From Bacillus sp. SLBN-46 (GTDB lineage: Bacteria; Bacillota; Bacilli; Bacillales; Cytobacillaceae): a stretch of DNA of 64,000 nt. The notes beneath the pieces are model-generated. The model had not been told where the DNA came from. It was given only the letters and a program-made list of their open reading frames with translations, and made no database searches. The stretch covers positions 4,657,001 through 4,721,000 of the forward strand of contig NZ_JAVIZM010000001.1 of NCBI RefSeq assembly GCF_031453555.1. Reading direction: 5' to 3'. Within the stretch, counting starts at the first letter, position 1; each line of letters begins with the position of its first letter. Below, one piece after another: positions 8,452 to 16,891 of this stretch. A program made the translations under genes and the position numbers.

Positions 8452-9291
8452 TCACCTCTTTGGTTGATTACTAGGATAGGTGGTGGGAAGAACATGATGG
8501 TAATCCCAGCAAATAATGGTCGCACTATCCCGTCCATGACTTTCATTAACAAGTTCTAAAACATGTTTTACACTGTTCTCTATATTAGGAGGAGAGGGCT
8601 GTCCATAGAAATCTTGGTAAAGATACTTAGAAGTTTCATAGTATCGATTACCACATTCTAACACTCCATCTGTCACCAAGAGCATTCGATTATAGCCTGT
8701 TCTGAGTTCCCTGACCCCGGAAGAATAGCACGGAATAGGTTGGGCAAAGGTATTTACTTGGCCTATCCATTCATAAAATTGTCGTTGATTAAGTGCATAT
8801 TGCCCTAACCTATGGAAGTCCTCATGCAGGAGATAGAGGACACAATCTCCGACAGAAAACCACCATATATATTTATCTTTTCTTACACACAACAGGCATG
8901 CGGTTTCACCCTGGACTTGTTTACAAGCTTCTAGAAAATGCTCGGATTGGAAAATGGTTAGAATATGCTTTTCCAAAGATACGAAGACCGTTTCCAAAGA
9001 CTCTCCTAAAATGGAACCTAGCTTTTCCGATTCTTGTAAAATAGTATCGATAACTAATTCCACACTTTCTGCACTGTTGTGTCCATCCAATACCATGGAA
9101 AATTCCCAGTCCAGCCCCGCCATAACCAGGGCCCCATCTTCATTTTTATTAGCTCCTGCTTGTTGATTTCCACCATAACGCCCTAAGACCATGTGATGAA
9201 ATGAATCTAATTTAATTTGGTTGATGCACGGATCGTCCAGGCCAATCCAATGCATTTGTCTGAAATTTGCTTTGTTTTCTGCTGAATTCAT
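8452..9291 (-). CDS. PP2C-like serine/threonine phosphatase
   Basis: 279 residues. Several PP2C (PPM) motifs are visible: GANKNEDGALVM near residue 45, VLDGHNSAESVE near 65 (in place of the classical DGxGG/DGHGG), CLLCVRKDKYIWWFSVGDC, LLVTDGVLECG and the terminal RDSATIICWDY. Acidic residues that would bind two metal ions are present, so it is probably an active metal-dependent protein phosphatase, soluble and cytoplasmic. GGAGG lies about ten bases upstream of the ATG. It sits between a GNAT gene and an alpha/beta hydrolase on the same strand. No cognate kinase is in the window, so its target is unknown. Confidence 0.8.
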   Translation of the reverse strand: MNSAENKANFRQMHWIGLDDPCINQIKLDSFHHMVLGRYGGNQQAGANKNEDGALVMAGLDWEFSMVLDGHNSAESVELVIDTILQESEKLGSILGESLETVFVSLEKHILTIFQSEHFLEACKQVQGETACLLCVRKDKYIWWFSVGDCVLYLLHEDFHRLGQYALNQRQFYEWIGQVNTFAQPIPCYSSGVRELRTGYNRMLLVTDGVLECGNRYYETSKYLYQDFYGQPSPPNIENSVKHVLELVNESHGRDSATIICWDYHHVLPTTYPSNQPKR

Positions 9292-9327
9292 TTAGGGACT
9301 TCCTCCTATTGTAAAAAGATTAAGTAT

Positions 9328-10143
9328 CTATCCTACAAATTTGATTTCAGCTATTTTACCACTTTCGATAAAACCGATATTCTGATACACCTTATTGGAA
9401 TCGGGGTTACTGATATCCGCATACAACATTGGTTCTAGTCCCTCCGAATGAATAATTACACATAATTCCGCTACTAGCGCACTTGCATAGCCATTCTTCC
9501 GATGCATGACAGGAGTATAAACCGCATTAATCCGGGCATGTCTAGGTGAACGATGTGAAATATTCGCCATGGACACCGGTTTTTCATCCACAAGCCAAAG
9601 GTACAAGTTTCCAGCCTCAATCATCATTTTTGCTTTAGAAAGTTGAGTATTAGCTTCCACTGATGTACCAAATGCATCCTCTACAAAACCTGCAAGATAC
9701 GCAGCCACAGTATCTATGTCTTCTAAAGCGGCTTTTCGAATCTCCCCTGGTACATTTACTGGCTTTATTACCTTTGGACAATGATAAGATTCCATGGTCA
9801 TTACCGTTTCATAGCCAATTCCCCTCTTTTTCGAAAAAACCTCCGCAAACATTTCTGCAGTCTGCGGATCCCCTGATACTCCAGGAAGCTGATTACTGTT
9901 TAAATAGCTTACTAGATTTTGAAGTATTTCCTTCTGTTCCTCTAATGGTGTCTCCTTGGATACCCACAACCATGCCTTTTGTCCCTGCGTTTGTGCAAAG
10001 ACCATCCTATTATCTGTCGTCTTTATGCTTAAAGCATCACTAACCTCACTGATTCGATGAATCAGGTTATATTGTACTTCATCAGAGAGAAAAGAACCTC
10101 CATCACCCAGTAACTCATCATTTGTTTCAAGTCTAATAAACAT
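9328..10143 (-). CDS. GNAT N-acetyltransferase with N-terminal extension
   Basis: 271 residues, about 100 longer than a single GNAT. The C-terminal half has the family pattern: IRKAALEDIDTVAAYLAGF, PVSMANISHRSPRHARINAVYTP as the central strands, then RKNGYASALVAELC as the acetyl-CoA loop and NKVYQNIGFIESG. The N-terminal 120 residues form a second, divergent alpha/beta domain seen in other Bacillus GNATs of this size. GGAGG is eight bases upstream of the ATG. It precedes the PP2C-like gene by 36 bases on the same strand and could be the first gene of that operon. Substrate unknown. Confidence 0.82.
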   Translation of the reverse strand: MFIRLETNDELLGDGGSFLSDEVQYNLIHRISEVSDALSIKTTDNRMVFAQTQGQKAWLWVSKETPLEEQKEILQNLVSYLNSNQLPGVSGDPQTAEMFAEVFSKKRGIGYETVMTMESYHCPKVIKPVNVPGEIRKAALEDIDTVAAYLAGFVEDAFGTSVEANTQLSKAKMMIEAGNLYLWLVDEKPVSMANISHRSPRHARINAVYTPVMHRKNGYASALVAELCVIIHSEGLEPMLYADISNPDSNKVYQNIGFIESGKIAEIKFVG

Positions 10144-10314
10144 ACATCGAGCCTCCTAATCTCATTGATAAAAGTATCCTAGATAAATTCGCCAAATTTA
10201 CTTAACATCCTTCTTAAAATTGTGTGATGGGGCTTTTTATGTATTTCTTGAACCTTTCTCTCCCATTAAACATAGTTTAATAAATATAGATTTTCTTAAA
10301 AGGAGGGTATTTAT

Positions 10315-10500
10315 ATGATTTGGTTATTTATTCTGTCTCCAATCATTATACTAGCTCCCATAGCAATGTATTTCGACTCAAAAAAAGGGGCAAGTGACCC
10401 CAAAGTAGACATTGAAAAATATCGTGCAGACACAAATTTAGCTATGAGCGAGTATATTTTTATTACTGGCGGCGGCGACGGGCCTGGTAATATCCAATAA
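10315..10500 (+). CDS. small single-span membrane protein, 61 residues
   Basis: A hydrophobic N-terminal helix (WLFILSPIIILAPIAMYF) is followed by a charged stretch and a glycine-rich tail, ITGGGDGPGNIQ. AAAAGGAGGG seven bases before the ATG and a terminator right after the stop show that this is a real gene. I do not recognise the family. The tail is probably outside or in the cytoplasm depending on orientation, which the sequence does not settle. It could be a small regulator of a membrane complex, but nothing shows that. Confidence 0.75.
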   Translation: MIWLFILSPIIILAPIAMYFDSKKGASDPKVDIEKYRADTNLAMSEYIFITGGGDGPGNIQ

Positions 10501-10504
10501 TTAT

Positions 10505-10540
10505 TAAAAAAAGACATCGAGCTTAGTCGATGCCTTTTTT
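10505..10540. terminator. bidirectional terminator between the small protein and gltT
   Basis: ATCGA and TCGAT arms with flanking pairs form a hairpin bounded by an A run on the left and a T run on the right. It can therefore stop transcription arriving from both convergent genes. Confidence 0.75.
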
Positions 10541-10558
10541 GATCTATATTCAGATAAT

Positions 10559-11806
10559 TTAAGCTGCTTTTTCTACTGCATCCTCATCAAGCTTGTGGCC
10601 TTCCCACTTAGTAATGACAATGGCAGCTAAAGAGTTACCAACAATATTTACACATGTACGCGCCATATCTAGAATACGGTCAATACCAGCGATAAATGCA
10701 AGTCCTTCAACTGGGATACCTACACTTCCTAGAGTCGCAAGTAACACGACAAACGATACGCCTGGAACTCCAGCAATCCCTTTAGAAGTCAGCATCAATA
10801 CAAGAACTAAGGTAATTTGATGTGTAATACTCATATGGATTCCATACATTTGTGCGATGAACAACGCTGCAATCGCTTGATACAAGGTCGATCCATCAAG
10901 GTTAAATGAATATCCTGTTGGTATAACAAATGAAGTAATAGCCTTCGGACAACCGATTTTCTCCATTTTTTCCATTAACTTCGGAAGAACCGTTTCAGAA
11001 CTTGCCGTTGTATAACCTAGAATTAATTCATCTTTCAAATATCTTAATAAATTAAAGATATTAACCCCTGCAATCTTTGCAGTTAATCCAAGAACGACTA
11101 AAATGAAGAAAATCATTGATCCGTAAACGACTAAAACTAATTTACCTAATGGGATTAATGACGTAATTCCAAATTTTGATACCGTTACACCGATTAGAGC
11201 AAATACCCCAAGTGGGGCCAATTTCATGATTTGATTGGTTACATAGAACATGGCATCCGCCGTACCTCTAAAGAAATTAATAATCGGTTGACCTTTTTCA
11301 CCAATCGCTGCTACACCAAGTCCAAACATGACAGAAAAGAAGATAATTGCTAACATATCGCCATTTGCTAATGACTGTATGATATTGGTAGGTACGATAT
11401 TAATAAACGTATCAGCCATAGAATGTGATTCGGTTTGTGCAGCTGTATCCACATAGGAGTTAATATCTGTTTTCGTTAAGTGTGTTCGATCCACACCAGC
11501 TCCAGGTTGAAACACGTTTGCTGCAAGTAGTCCTACAAAGATAGCAATAGTTGTAATGATTTCAAAATATAATAGGGTTTTTCCACCAAGTTTACCCAGT
11601 GACTTCATATCACCAACGCCTGCAACACCAACAATAAGACTAGCAACAACGATTGGAACGACAATCATTTTGATTAATCGAATAAATATAGTACCAATTG
11701 GCTGTAAGTACGTTTCCACATGCGGGTTACCATAAAAAATAGCACCTAAAATAATACCTAAAGCTAGTCCAATAAAGATTTGCCATGCTAAGCTAATCTT
11801 TTTCAT
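10559..11806 (-). CDS. gltT: proton/sodium-glutamate symporter GltT
   Basis: 415 residues, starting MKKISLAWQIFIGLALG, very close to what I recall of Bacillus and Geobacillus GltT. It belongs to the DAACS (EAAT-like) family: eight membrane helices with two re-entrant hairpins carrying the serine-rich TTASSETVLPKLM, the NLDGSTLYQ motif and the substrate-binding region RILDMARTCVNIVGNSLAA. It imports glutamate or aspartate with protons or sodium. The start ATG 11806 is six bases after GGGGAG; the in-frame ATG at 11812 abuts the ribosome binding site and is unlikely. The gene is monocistronic. Confidence 0.93.
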   Translation of the reverse strand: MKKISLAWQIFIGLALGIILGAIFYGNPHVETYLQPIGTIFIRLIKMIVVPIVVASLIVGVAGVGDMKSLGKLGGKTLLYFEIITTIAIFVGLLAANVFQPGAGVDRTHLTKTDINSYVDTAAQTESHSMADTFINIVPTNIIQSLANGDMLAIIFFSVMFGLGVAAIGEKGQPIINFFRGTADAMFYVTNQIMKLAPLGVFALIGVTVSKFGITSLIPLGKLVLVVYGSMIFFILVVLGLTAKIAGVNIFNLLRYLKDELILGYTTASSETVLPKLMEKMEKIGCPKAITSFVIPTGYSFNLDGSTLYQAIAALFIAQMYGIHMSITHQITLVLVLMLTSKGIAGVPGVSFVVLLATLGSVGIPVEGLAFIAGIDRILDMARTCVNIVGNSLAAIVITKWEGHKLDEDAVEKAA

Positions 11807-12072
11807 CTTCATCTCCCCTTTTATATATATAAAAAGTTGATTACTTACCATAATCAACTACTTTAATTCCCTTTTTTATCAAATTAAAAACCACTGTTAC
11901 TAGAATAACTTTATATAATAAAGTTATCAACAATCATGCCCAAGTAACCGTTAATTACCAACACATATTGTCTGATTAATTAAACTCTTTGTTAGTATAT
12001 TCATTTTCTTAGCATAACATGTTCGTTAAAAAAGATAAATAGTAATTTTCGACCAGGAATTTATTCCCGCTA

Positions 12073-12195
12073 AGAAAAGCGCAAGCGCCTTGATCAGCCC
12101 CGATAGGCAAATGTTCTTCGGCAAGAAAAGTCCGCCTTTTGACTTTTATTGCCGAAGGTTATTTGACCCGGGGGGCTAGGCGCTGGAGCTGAACC
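12073..12195. repeat. palindromic intergenic repeat element, about 120 bp
   Basis: An imperfect palindrome. The outer arms pair AGCGCC and GCCCC with GGGGGCT and GGCGCT, the middle arms pair CTTCGGCAA with TTGCCGAAG, and the inner arms pair AAAAGTC with GACTTTT. The GC-rich ends AAGCGCAAGCGCC and GGCGCTGGAGCTG match a dispersed element I have seen in many Bacillus genomes. It has no coding capacity. It could form a long hairpin or be a MITE-like element. The rest of the 468-bp gltT-PQQ gap holds the gltT promoter region and nothing else I can support. Confidence 0.7.
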
Positions 12196-12235
12196 ATTTT
12201 CGAAGTCGAAATTTTTACATTCTTATATATAAAAG

Positions 12236-12265
12236 AAGGCTAACCAGAATCGCACTGGTCAGCCC
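12236..12265 (-). terminator. terminator of the PQQ dehydrogenase gene
   Basis: On the minus strand GGCTGACCAG and CTGGTTAGCC form a ten-pair stem (one wobble) with a seven-base loop, followed by a T-rich stretch, just after the stop codon. Confidence 0.85.
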
Positions 12266-12274
12266 TCTATTTCC

Positions 12275-14425
12275 TTATTCTCGTTTTTTGGCCACAATCT
12301 CAGTAATATATTTTGTTACATCTTTTATTTGTTTTTCAGTTAAAAGTTCACCAAAGGCTGGCATGGTATTCCCGCCTTTCTTTACCCTTTCCATTACCTT
12401 TTCTGAATCCTTTGCAACCTGGCTAAGCTGCAAGTCCGGTCCATTATGTCCACCTGTTCCTTCTCTTCCATGGCAGGCCAAGCAATTTCCTTCAAAAACC
12501 TTTTGACCATCGTTCACATTTGCCGTAGTATCTCCATTCTCCTTGTCTTCGGGGTTATTAGTGCTTTCAGGAGCGGTACCTGATTCTATGGTCCCATCTA
12601 AGGAGAAGGTCCATAAAGAGTCGCCGTGCTTCGAACCTGCTAATGCGTTACCTGCCGCTAAAACAGAAATATATTCCTTTCCATCCACTTCATAGGCAAT
12701 AGGCGCCGCATTAACACCTGCATCTGTCTTAAATTCCCAAACTTGCTTACCAGTCTTTGCATCAAAAGCAAATAGTCTTCCATCATTATGTCCTACAAAG
12801 ACAAGTCCACCCTTTGTGGTTAGTACACCGCTATAGGCGTTCGCATCCCACTTTTTCTGCCAGGCAATTTTATTTGTTTTTACATCAATGGCCGTGATGG
12901 TTCCTCTTACTGGCGCATCCTGTACTGGTTGGATAATACTCCCTAGATAGATACTTCCTTCCTTATACTCTTCTTCACTTCTGGTAAAAGTAGAATACTG
13001 ATCCGTTCCTAATACATAAAAATATTCTGTGTCCGGGTTATATGCTGACGGTGGCCAGTTAGCTCCTCCGAACGTCGATGGTTTCACAAGCATGGGTTCT
13101 TCCCAGTATGGATCAAAAATCTTACCTATATGTCCTTTATAGCCTTTCACATCTTTCTTGAATTCCTCTTCCGTGACAACCTGTGGGACAAAAGCATCCC
13201 CCTTTGGAATCGGCTGGGTAGGCGATGTTTTTTGACGATCGTCCTGCGGCACTGGCTGCTCTTCAATACCTACCAACGGCTTCCCGTTCGTTCGGTCTAG
13301 GATATAAAGCCATCCTGTTTTACCAGCCTGGGCAAGTGCTTTTCGCTTCTTTCCATCCTTTTTAACATCAAATAGTACAACTGGATTCGGTGCATCTAAA
13401 TCCCAAATATCGTGATGAACTTCTTGAAAGTGCCACTTATATTTTCCTGTTTCAGCATCAATTGCTACTATGGAAGAAGAAAATAAGTTATTTCCTTTTC
13501 TTACACTTCCGTCTAAATCCGGAGCTGCATTACCAGTTGAAAAGTACAGTAACCCTAATTCTGGATCAACCGCCGGCGTTTGCCAAACCGGTGCGCCTCC
13601 TTTTTTCCACGAATCATTGTCACTTGGCCAAGTTTCATGACCACTTTCTCCAGGGCCTGGAATGGTATAGAAGCGCCAAAGCTCCTTTCCTTTTTTTGCA
13701 TCAAAGGCCGTAACCCTGCCTCGAATTCCATATTCACCACCAGAAATTCCCGTATAGATTTTTCCATTATAGTAAAGTGGTGCGCTTGTAATCGTATAAC
13801 CTTTTTTCCAGTCATCGACCGTTGTAGACCATACCTCTTTACCCGTTTTCTGATCGAGAGCAACTAATCTGGCATCTAACAGCCCAACATACACTAGCCC
13901 ATCGCCGATTGCGACACCACGACTTGTCCAACCACAACAAACGGTTGTTAATTCGCTAATGTTCGGTTTATAAGTCCATAAGGTTTGTCCTTTTTTCACA
14001 TCAATAGCCGACACTTGGTCTGCACCGGTAATGATATACATAACACCGTTATAAACGACGGGAGACGCCTCACCAGAATATTTAAACTCTTTTCCTGACC
14101 CAAGATGCGTAACCCATTTCCCTTTTAAATTTTTAATGTTGGATGTATTTATTTTATCCAGGGTAGAGTAACGTTGATTAAATGTACTCCCTCCATTGGT
14201 AATCCAGTTGTCCTTTGGCAACGATGTCAGTTGCTTGCTTGTAAACGCTGGAGGAGCGGGGTCCTTTACTTCCACTTTTGCAGCAGGCGGATTTTTGCTA
14301 TCTGCATGCTTTCCATCTACCTTCTCTTTTTCTCCTACAGAGGTTAGAAAAAAATAAAAGAGGACGACAATGACAAACATTCCTGTAAACCCAGCAATAA
14401 GTAACCCTTTTTTTCTAGTTCCCAA
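12275..14425 (-). CDS. membrane-anchored PQQ-dependent dehydrogenase with C-terminal cytochrome c domain
   Basis: 716 residues. An N-terminal helix (about 8-30) anchors it, with the rest outside the cell. Residues 75-600 form an eight-bladed quinoprotein beta-propeller with repeated DAKTGKxxW motifs. The vicinal disulphide Cys-Cys (163-164, VCCGW) that packs on PQQ and the HHDIWDLDAPNPVV segment are typical of PQQ alcohol dehydrogenases. A linker (about 600-630) leads to a cytochrome c domain with CLACH (about 647) and a likely axial Met in TMPAFGELL. It should oxidise an alcohol or sugar and pass electrons to its own haem and the respiratory chain. The start is TTG with AGGTG five bases upstream. 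No PQQ biosynthesis gene is in the window; the substrate is unknown. Confidence 0.9.
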   Translation of the reverse strand: MGTRKKGLLIAGFTGMFVIVVLFYFFLTSVGEKEKVDGKHADSKNPPAAKVEVKDPAPPAFTSKQLTSLPKDNWITNGGSTFNQRYSTLDKINTSNIKNLKGKWVTHLGSGKEFKYSGEASPVVYNGVMYIITGADQVSAIDVKKGQTLWTYKPNISELTTVCCGWTSRGVAIGDGLVYVGLLDARLVALDQKTGKEVWSTTVDDWKKGYTITSAPLYYNGKIYTGISGGEYGIRGRVTAFDAKKGKELWRFYTIPGPGESGHETWPSDNDSWKKGGAPVWQTPAVDPELGLLYFSTGNAAPDLDGSVRKGNNLFSSSIVAIDAETGKYKWHFQEVHHDIWDLDAPNPVVLFDVKKDGKKRKALAQAGKTGWLYILDRTNGKPLVGIEEQPVPQDDRQKTSPTQPIPKGDAFVPQVVTEEEFKKDVKGYKGHIGKIFDPYWEEPMLVKPSTFGGANWPPSAYNPDTEYFYVLGTDQYSTFTRSEEEYKEGSIYLGSIIQPVQDAPVRGTITAIDVKTNKIAWQKKWDANAYSGVLTTKGGLVFVGHNDGRLFAFDAKTGKQVWEFKTDAGVNAAPIAYEVDGKEYISVLAAGNALAGSKHGDSLWTFSLDGTIESGTAPESTNNPEDKENGDTTANVNDGQKVFEGNCLACHGREGTGGHNGPDLQLSQVAKDSEKVMERVKKGGNTMPAFGELLTEKQIKDVTKYITEIVAKKRE

Positions 14426-14551
14426 TCGTGCACCTGCTTTCTCTCTATAGATATTAAGTGTTTTTATAATTATTCAATGTAATACCCATTTCGCCTCACT
14501 AAATAACATGATTTTTATTAGTAAAAAGGAAAAGAATTTCCTTTTAAACAT

Positions 14552-14584
14552 AAAAAGAACCCTGCTAAACAAACAGCAAGGTTC
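14552..14584 (-). terminator. intrinsic terminator downstream of the MFS gene
   Basis: On the minus strand GAACCTTGCTG and CAGCAAGGTTC-type arms (one wobble) are followed by TTTTT. It lies about 150 bases past the MFS stop codon. Confidence 0.75.
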
Positions 14585-14611
14585 TAGAAAGTACTACTAT
14601 AAAATAAATTA

Positions 14612-14633
14612 AGCCCGGCATTCGTGCCGGGCC
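14612..14633. repeat. GC-rich hairpin GCCCGGCA/TGCCGGGC
   Basis: A perfect eight-pair stem with a four-base loop lies between the MFS stop and the terminator at 14552. It has no adjacent T run in either direction. It may be a second, weaker terminator or an mRNA-stabilising hairpin. The remainder of 14426-14731 shows nothing else. Confidence 0.55.
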
Positions 14634-14731
14634 CTATTCACATAACCCTAGGGGGGGTTATTAAGTTAGTCGAGGCTCCATGTAAAATAGTTTCACTTTC
14701 CTTCAGTTTTTTCACCAAAAAAACTTCATGT

Positions 14732-16003
14732 TTATTCCGCTGAGGTAGGTAGCGTTGAGAGGTCTGATACTATCACTTCTTTTGTAACCAGCTTTGGTAA
14801 AACAAATAGATAATAGGTCCCTACAAGCATTAATAGGATACCAACAGCCCAATAAATGGTATCTACTTTTACGAATGCAGGGAAAATGACCGCGATGATC
14901 CCCAATGATATGGAATGAGCGAGCATCATTAATGGGTCAACCCAACCTGAGACTCTCCCCATGAATTTAGGATCCACGAGCTCAGTCATCCAGCCTGATA
15001 GGGCTACATTCACTGGGGCAATAAGGACACCCATAATAAATACGATGGAAAGATAGAGCCATACATTCTCCAAAGTTCCCATAATTAGAGTGAACATGCC
15101 ACTTAAGATAATGCCACCAATAATAACCCGATGAACTTTTAGTACCTTAATCAGCGGGCTTCCAATTCCACTACCAAGTACAAATCCGACCCCTAAAAAG
15201 ATAGAAAATAAAGAGGCGTACTGTGTAAAATGTTCTGGGGCAAGCTTATATTTCATTGTAAAAAGCGGTAGAACGGCAAAGGCACCGTTAATGAGACCAA
15301 ATACCAAAAAGCCAGAAACGATGGATTTTAACAGTCTGAAATTTAAAATATATGTTAATCCCTCTTTGAAATCAGTCAGTACAGTTGAAATATGAATATC
15401 TTTAATATGTGTCTTTCCATTAGGAAGCCGTGCTTCTAATGGAATGGAACAACTGCTTATGAGGAGCCCAGATACAATAAAGCTAACCCCGTCAATGATG
15501 ACCGTCCCCATTAGCCCAATATAGTGGTAGGAGATGGCCCCCATCCCCATACCAAACAACATAAACAATCCGAGAACTGTTTGATTCAGCCCCGAGGCTT
15601 GCATATACTGCTCTTTGTTCAGCACGCCCTGTAAAATACTCATTTCTGCTGGTGCAAAAAACTTTGAAACAGCACTCCGTATAAACAGGATCACAAAAAC
15701 TAACCAAAGGATATTGAAATAAACTGCTACTAGTAAAAAGCCTGTTAAAATGGCCCGAATCCAATCGGAGTTAGCAGCGATTTTCTTCCGGTCCAGCCTA
15801 TCGGCAGCCACTCCTACCATGAAGAAAACAAGCAAAATAGGTAGAGAATACATTAATTCCGCTATGGTTGCATAAAACGGCTGCTTGCCAAAGTGATCTA
15901 AAAGGTAGAAAGCAAAGGCAACATTCCCAATTGTAGTTCCAAGCTGTGATGCAAAGGCCGCTAAAAATAATTTGGTGAAGACCCTATTTTTAAAAATAGA
16001 CAT
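14732..16003 (-). CDS. MFS drug-efflux-type transporter
   Basis: 423 residues with about twelve membrane helices. The first loop has VAADRLDRKKIAANSDWIRA, the motif A of the MFS-3 / macrolide-efflux-like group. The mid-protein loop around 185-205 separates the two six-helix halves. The start codon overlaps the upstream tetR stop by one base (TAATG), so the two are translationally coupled. A TetR-paired exporter is typically induced by its own substrate, often an antimicrobial or amphipathic compound. The compound is not deducible. Confidence 0.9.
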   Translation of the reverse strand: MSIFKNRVFTKLFLAAFASQLGTTIGNVAFAFYLLDHFGKQPFYATIAELMYSLPILLVFFMVGVAADRLDRKKIAANSDWIRAILTGFLLVAVYFNILWLVFVILFIRSAVSKFFAPAEMSILQGVLNKEQYMQASGLNQTVLGLFMLFGMGMGAISYHYIGLMGTVIIDGVSFIVSGLLISSCSIPLEARLPNGKTHIKDIHISTVLTDFKEGLTYILNFRLLKSIVSGFLVFGLINGAFAVLPLFTMKYKLAPEHFTQYASLFSIFLGVGFVLGSGIGSPLIKVLKVHRVIIGGIILSGMFTLIMGTLENVWLYLSIVFIMGVLIAPVNVALSGWMTELVDPKFMGRVSGWVDPLMMLAHSISLGIIAVIFPAFVKVDTIYWAVGILLMLVGTYYLFVLPKLVTKEVIVSDLSTLPTSAE

Positions 16004-16635
16004 TACAAACCACCTTCCGTTTCATCGACTTGTAAAACTGACTTTAACATGGACTTGAAGAGTTTTAATTGTTCACTCACTCGTACGTTATTGCTTCCAG
16101 CTGCTTTTGAGTGAAGTAAAAGTCCTTCAAAATAGGAGGTAATCATTCTTATGATGACTCCCAAGTCAACACTTGGCTTAAACTCTCCTTGTGCTACTCC
16201 CCTTTGTAAGTAAAGCAATAAAAAGTCATGCTGCTTTTTATAGTGAGCTTCCAGGTATTCACGCCGTTCTGGCTGCTTCCACCCGCTGATGAAATATTCA
16301 TATACCACGATTGGCAGATCATCAGATGCATGGTTTAATTGCTGGTCCATCATGTCCATTAATCCGCTCAGCCCTTGCCAGACGGAAAGTCCGCTCGTTA
16401 AAAGGGTATTGATTTGTGCTTCTGTTTGTTGATCATTTTCTGCAAGGATCGCTAGCATGATGTCTTCTTTGTTTGAAAAATATAGGTACACCCAGCCACG
16501 GCTCATCTCTGTTTCGTCTACGATGTCCTGCATGGTGGAGTTTACATATCCTTTGCGTTTAAACACTTCCGTAGCTGATTGGATAATATGCATTTTACGT
16601 TTTTCTTTTTCACTGTCAGAAATTTTAGGTGACAA
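16003..16635 (-). CDS. TetR family transcriptional repressor
   Basis: About 210 residues. The N-terminal helix-turn-helix is clear: HIIQSATEVFKRKGYVNSTM, then DIVDETEMSRGWVYLYFSNKEDIMLAI. The C-terminal two-thirds form an all-helical ligand-binding domain. The ATG at 16650 has the ribosome binding site GGAGG inside its own first codons, so I prefer TTG 16635, eight bases after that GGAGG. It is the first gene of a tetR-MFS operon and very probably represses it by binding the inverted repeat at 16667-16680. Confidence 0.88.
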   Translation of the reverse strand: MSPKISDSEKEKRKMHIIQSATEVFKRKGYVNSTMQDIVDETEMSRGWVYLYFSNKEDIMLAILAENDQQTEAQINTLLTSGLSVWQGLSGLMDMMDQQLNHASDDLPIVVYEYFISGWKQPERREYLEAHYKKQHDFLLLYLQRGVAQGEFKPSVDLGVIIRMITSYFEGLLLHSKAAGSNNVRVSEQLKLFKSMLKSVLQVDETEGGL

Positions 16636-16666
16636 GGTAGATTCCTCCATTTGGTTAAAATAACAC

Positions 16667-16680
16667 TGACATCATTGTCA
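16667..16680. promoter_or_regulatory. probable operator of the TetR-MFS operon
   Basis: TGACA-TCAT-TGTCA is a perfect 5-4-5 inverted repeat located 32 bases upstream of the proposed tetR start. The position and symmetry fit autorepression by the adjacent TetR protein. Binding is inferred. Confidence 0.6.
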
Positions 16681-16891
16681 TTTTTATTATAAAGCATTTT
16701 TTTCCATTTTCAATAACAAATGGAAATTTATTTAAAAATAAAAATAGCTTATCATTTTTTGAATCGCCTCGATAATCATGCATTTATATTAGTCTATTAA
16801 TTAAAATATATTTTTTAACTAGTCTGTTATCTTATGTAAAAAATGTTATATTTATTATACTAATACCACTTTTTCTAACGGAGGAATTACT

